A stretch of 49,925 nt of DNA, taken from assembly GCA_002238805.1 (NCBI GenBank), contig MPNB01000015.1:1-49925 (forward strand), read 5' to 3'. The DNA comes from Rhodothermaceae bacterium bin80. GTDB taxonomy: Bacteria > Bacteroidota > Rhodothermia > Rhodothermales > Bin80. This document shows positions 46,873 to 49,925 of this stretch, piece by piece; positions within the stretch are counted from its first letter, which is position 1; the number at the start of each line of letters is the position of its first letter. Under the pieces are notes generated by a model, which made no database searches, was not told the DNA's origin, and was given only the letters and a program-made list of their open reading frames with translations. A program made the translations under genes and the position numbers.

Positions 46873-48093
46873 ATGAGTAAATCCCGGCATTCTACTCCCC
46901 TTCCACTGACAGCAGCGTTTGACCGCGGACCTGCCAAGTACTTTCATGGGCGGAAAGAGATTTTAGGTAATTTTAATGAAATTATAGAGAAAGCGGTGCA
47001 GGCGAAGTCTGGCACGGCCTTCCTGATCCAGGGCGCACCGGGTGCGGGCAAGACGGCTCTGCTTGATGAATGTGGAAAAATAGCCGGGGGGCAGGGATGG
47101 AAGACTGCGGGGATTAAACCGCCGGCCCTTTGGGATCCAGACGAGTTGCTCCGCTATCTTGGGAAGGGGAGACGACTGAGCTTTACGGGCGGGTCTGGGC
47201 AAGTTGGCATTGATGCAGTTGTTAAAGCCGATGCCAAATTCGATATTGCAGTCAACCAACATCTCCGTACAACCTCGAGTATACTTCAAGATGGGAAGAA
47301 GCCATTACTTCTCATTTTGGACGAAGCACAAACACTGGGAACAACCAATGCGCCCCCTTCCGAACAATCTGGAACGGCAACCAATGTGCTTAACGAGATC
47401 CATAACGGTGAATTGAATCGTCCGGTCATCCTTCTGGTAGCGGGGCTGGGGACGACAGCTGATACCTTTCGGTCGCTTGGAATTTCAAGGTTTTCGGGAA
47501 AATGCTTCGTGGAGTTGGGAGCACTGGGGAAGGAATCGGAGCGCGCGGTGCTTCACGACTGGCTCAAGAAGGAAGGCGGGGCGAAAGGAAATCCTACGGC
47601 TTGGATTGACGCGATTACTGAGGAAACACATGGCTGGCCGCAGCATATCGTATCGTATGTGGATCCGGCATTGAAGCAACTGGTGGCAGACAACAGGATC
47701 ATGACCCCAGAGGGATTGAATGCCGTCTTGGAAGCGGGCCGACATTTTCGGTTAGCGTATTACAAAAGCCGGGCAAGCGGTTTCACCAGCGAACAACGTC
47801 ATTGCTTTGCAAGAGTATTCGCAGATATTCCTTTAGGAGAAAGCGCAACCACCACTGCGATCATGTCATCTCTAACCCAGGAGTACGGTGAAGCGGAAGC
47901 AAAACAACTATTTCAATTGGGGATAGAGAAAGGGTTGCTCTACGATCGGGACGGAGATTATGCGATCCCGATTCCCTCAATGCAGGATTGGCTGGTGACC
48001 AATTATGCCCGCGAACAGATCAATTCTCTGCATGAGGTGCAGGAGATTCATCGGTTTAGTGGCAGGGACACCGGGGCAGAAAGGGGGCGGTAA
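46873..48093 (+). CDS. AAA/STAND-like P-loop ATPase, function unknown
   Basis: A 406-residue soluble protein. YFHGRKEILGNFNEIIEKAV is followed by Walker A (GAPGAGKT, residues 54-61) and Walker B (LLLILDEAQ, 145-153), with an Arg-rich sensor region after VILLVAGLGTTADTFRSLGI. The C-terminal part (about 290-390; FTSEQRHCFARVFADIPLGE, QLFQLGIEKGLLYDRDGDYA) looks like a winged-helix domain. The pattern fits the archaeal-type/STAND ATPases often found as mobile or defence accessory genes. It is intact although surrounded by broken transposases. I cannot name a partner gene; no toxin or effector domain is visible. Confidence 0.72.
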   Translation: MSKSRHSTPLPLTAAFDRGPAKYFHGRKEILGNFNEIIEKAVQAKSGTAFLIQGAPGAGKTALLDECGKIAGGQGWKTAGIKPPALWDPDELLRYLGKGRRLSFTGGSGQVGIDAVVKADAKFDIAVNQHLRTTSSILQDGKKPLLLILDEAQTLGTTNAPPSEQSGTATNVLNEIHNGELNRPVILLVAGLGTTADTFRSLGISRFSGKCFVELGALGKESERAVLHDWLKKEGGAKGNPTAWIDAITEETHGWPQHIVSYVDPALKQLVADNRIMTPEGLNAVLEAGRHFRLAYYKSRASGFTSEQRHCFARVFADIPLGESATTTAIMSSLTQEYGEAEAKQLFQLGIEKGLLYDRDGDYAIPIPSMQDWLVTNYAREQINSLHEVQEIHRFSGRDTGAERGR

Positions 48094-48148
48094 CCACCCA
48101 AATTGTTCTGACACCTGACGGTTAAATCTCGGATAATCGGTAGTGTGT

Positions 48149-48261
48149 ATTCAGATGAAATTGCCCACCTATTCAGATTGATGTTGCCCACCCATTCAGA
48201 TTGATGTTGCCCACCCATTCAGATTGATGTTGCCCACCCATTCAGATTGATGTTGCCCACC
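48149..48261. repeat. Five tandem 22-23-bp repeats, IS21-type terminal repeats
   Basis: Units start at 48149, 48171, 48194, 48217 and 48240. Each reads ATTCAGATTGATGTTGCC followed by CACC or CACCC. The first is a variant (GATGAAATT in place of GATTGATGTT). The middle three are identical 23-mers. Multiple terminal transposase-binding repeats with a TGCCCACC core are typical of IS21-family ends, and these lie just downstream of istB on its 3' side, where the right end is expected. The outer end is probably near 48144 (TGTGTATTCAG). Confidence 0.75.
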
Positions 48262-48331
48262 TTGGGTGGATTTTTTTGGAGCATTTTTCATGTTTGGTTT
48301 CGGGTTCGAATGAATGTATTTTTCTCTTGTT

Positions 48332-49110
48332 TCATGGCATGGATTTTTCGGGGTTTGTGAATTGTTTTCTCATGGAGTCGCCTTCTAGTTCAATTCGATA
48401 GGCGGGCTGAATGAGTCGGTCGAGAATGGCATCGGCAATGGTGGGATTCGCCATGGACTGGTGCCAGTGTTCGACGGGTAACTGACTGGTTGCAATGGTT
48501 GAGCGTTTCTGGATTCGGTCATCGAGTATCTGGAAGATATCTTCTTGTTGCGTTTGGGTCAGGGCAGTAAGTCCCCAATCGTCAAGCACGAGGACATCCA
48601 GTTTTTTCAGGGCATTCAAGATTTTCAGATACCGACCATCGGCCCGGGCAACGGTTAATTCTTCCAGGAGTCGCGGTAAGCGATGATAGCGGGCGGTAAA
48701 GCCTTCCAGACAGGCTTTGTGGGCCAGCGCACAGGCCAGGTAGCTTTTGCCGGTCCCGGTGGGGCCGGTCAGGATTACATTCAGATGACGTCGGATCCAG
48801 TCACAGCTGGCCAATTGTAACATCTGTTGCTGGTTGAGTCCCCGTGCAGTCCGATAATCAATTTCTTCCATGCAGGCGATCTGATGCAATTTGGCTTGAC
48901 GCAGACGCATGTTCAGGGCCCTGTTTTCTCGGTCGCTGGTTTCACAATCCAACGGGAGTGCCAGGCGATCGAGAAAGGACAAGCGGTTGATATGGGCTGG
49001 GTCAACTGGTCGCGCAAGGCGCGGGCCATCCCATAAAAGCGGAGTTTTTCGAGTTGATCAAGCGTTGAATGATGAAGCATCGTTGGATTCATTTTTGGGT
49101 TTGTTGGCAT
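48332..49110 (-). pseudogene. istB: IS21-family helper ATPase IstB, one-base frameshift
   Basis: IstB is the AAA+ helper that selects target DNA for the IS21 transposase IstA. The 216-codon downstream frame (48332-48982) holds Walker A (LTGPTGTGKSYLA), VLDDWGL and the C-terminal DRLIQPAYRIELEGDSMRKQ. The N-terminal part, STLDQLEKLRFYGMARALRD from the ATG at 49110, lies in another frame. Adding one base between 48993 and 48994 turns TQPIST into TQPDINRLSFLDRL and joins the two into a product of usual length. istA should lie at higher coordinates on this strand but is missing. Confidence 0.85.
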
Positions 49111-49498
49111 AATAGTCTCCGCCCCGTATCCGTACGAAAATCCCATATGCAAAAGCCAACTTTTCTGTTTCAAATTTATGTGCGTGACGAAGGTCGTGTT
49201 GTATTGGTGAGGGGGATTTGATGTAGTGAGTTGCGAAGGGGTTGTGTATTCTGCGAGGATTGCAGGTGTGCGGATTGATTGGGCTCGGTTATGTTGAATT
49301 TTTTGCGGTGAAGGTTAGGGGAGTTGCGCCATGGGGATGCGGGGTTGTGCCCACGATAGCGGGGTATAGGCGTTTTTGCAATGTGGTGAATGTAAAGCGA
49401 TGGGTTGTTTTTGGTGTGAGGGTGTTTGAATGCGAAGAAAGTATTATTTTAGTATGCAGTGCTTTGTATTTTAAGATATTATTTTGTATGTTGTCTCT
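49111..49498. other. Gene-free, strand-biased stretch between IS21 and IS66 remnants
   Basis: About 390 bases; the plus strand is rich in G and T and poor in C, especially 49195-49430, unlike the rest of the window. An 86-codon frame (49242-49502) has no recognisable family. The place where istA would be is occupied by this sequence. It may hold the left end of the IS66-type element. Confidence 0.4.
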
Positions 49499-49925
49499 AT
49501 GAAAGACCCAGCACCTGTCCAGACGGTGGCGTACGAGGAACATGTCAAGATGCTTGACAAAAAGGATCGAGAGATCGGTTGCCTCAAGGAGACCATTACG
49601 AACCTCTTGGAGTTGCTGTATGCTCCAAAGCGAGAGCGGTTTATTCCTGATCCGTCCACGAACCAAGGAGAATTGTTCGCGGATGAGATTCTTCCTGTGG
49701 AAGAAGTTCCCGAAGAGGAGGAGACGGTCACGATAAAGAAGAAACGAGGTCGGCGTCTCCTTTCCGGGAGTAAATTTCCGGATCATTTGCCCGTTGAGGA
49801 GATCGTGTTAGATCCCGAGGGAGACCTTAGCCATCTGACGAAGATCGGAGAGGATGTCCGTGAGATTCTCAGGTACAACCCGGCCTCCTTCAGTGTTCTG
49901 AGAATCAAGCGAAGCAAGTACTGTG
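49499..49925 (+). CDS. IS66-type transposase (TnpC), N-terminal part, cut by window edge
   Basis: Open from the ATG at 49499 to the window end, 142 codons. MKDPAPVQTVAYEEHVKMLD begins a short coiled coil, followed by LYAPKRERFIPDPSTNQGEL, an acidic stretch (VEEVPEEEE), a basic patch (KKKRGRRL), PVEEIVLDPEGD and then IGEDVREILRYNPASFSVLR. This order (Leu-zipper-like start, acid linker, HTH/zinc-binding domain, Tnp_IS66 start) is the N-terminal layout of IS66 TnpC. The Cys pair usual before IGE is not visible (HLTKIGEDV). tnpA/tnpB were not seen upstream. Confidence 0.78.
   Translation, partial: MKDPAPVQTVAYEEHVKMLDKKDREIGCLKETITNLLELLYAPKRERFIPDPSTNQGELFADEILPVEEVPEEEETVTIKKKRGRRLLSGSKFPDHLPVEEIVLDPEGDLSHLTKIGEDVREILRYNPASFSVLRIKRSKYC

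Noticed and set aside
48149..48261. Regularly spaced repeats resembling a CRISPR array
   Set aside because: The 22-23-base units are directly adjacent with no spacers, and they lie at the end of an IS21 remnant; no cas genes are present.
49289..49786. Minus-strand frame of 165 codons at the right edge
   Set aside because: It is antisense to the IS66-type transposase start, whose plus-strand translation has clear family features.
1..49925. tRNA, rRNA, riboswitch
   Set aside because: I looked through the gaps longer than about 300 bases and recognised none; a dedicated covariance-model scan would be decisive.

Overview
The window looks like a chromosome segment of a Gram-negative bacterium of the Bacteroidota/Rhodothermota branch. 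The grounds are a TonB-dependent receptor paired with a DUF4249-like lipoprotein, a bamA followed by skp/ompH genes, YfhO next to GatC, an 'asparagine synthetase B'-like secreted protein of the type common in that branch, and base composition near 50% GC. This placement is inferred from gene content; no 16S rRNA or tRNA gene was recognised.

Layout. 1-4720: gatC-yfhO (minus) and a small outer-membrane barrel protein (plus), with poorly coding sequence around them. 5162-11470: a minus-strand heavy-metal efflux operon (small Cys/His-rich exported protein, TolC-like channel, CusB-like adaptor, CusA-like pump). The pump keeps the three methionines and the membrane Asp of Cu(I)/Ag(I) transporters. 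12014-14351: a glycosyltransferase and a lipoprotein that looks like an M28 peptidase without its metal ligands. 14381-22077: a defence island. It has a very large single-chain type ISP restriction-modification enzyme whose frame breaks at an 11-base G tract just before its C-terminal region. Divergent to it lie the tail of a lost type I hsdS, a DUF4365 nuclease-like gene broken by one base, and an intact 372-aa protein of unknown function. 22078-25122: a fucose-isomerase-like protein, a DUF4342 gene and a PLP-dependent threonine/serine dehydratase.

25119-34047 is a minus-strand envelope and metabolism cluster in transcription order dxr, rseP, bamA, skp/ompH, [bamA 3' fragment], skp/ompH, skp/ompH, panB, surE. 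A roughly 766-bp tandem duplication produced one extra ompH and the orphan bamA end. 34130-43212 runs the other way: TPR protein, AsnB-like secreted protein, acyl-CoA thioesterase, RmlD-like reductase, serS, TonB-dependent receptor, DUF4249-like lipoprotein. The divergent promoter region between the two clusters holds a perfect 14-bp palindrome. 43216-44367 is a YbdK-type carboxylate-amine ligase.

44500-49925 is a mobile-element graveyard: relics of IS256-like, ISNCY-like and IS1595-like transposases in a row, an intact AAA ATPase, an IS21 remnant (terminal tandem repeats plus a frameshifted istB, no istA) and the start of an IS66-type transposase running off the edge. Visible frameshifts and nonsense codons fall in defence and IS genes, plus the duplicated bamA fragment. 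The housekeeping genes are intact, so the breaks are more likely real decay or switching than general sequencing error, although the homopolymer break needs read-level checking.
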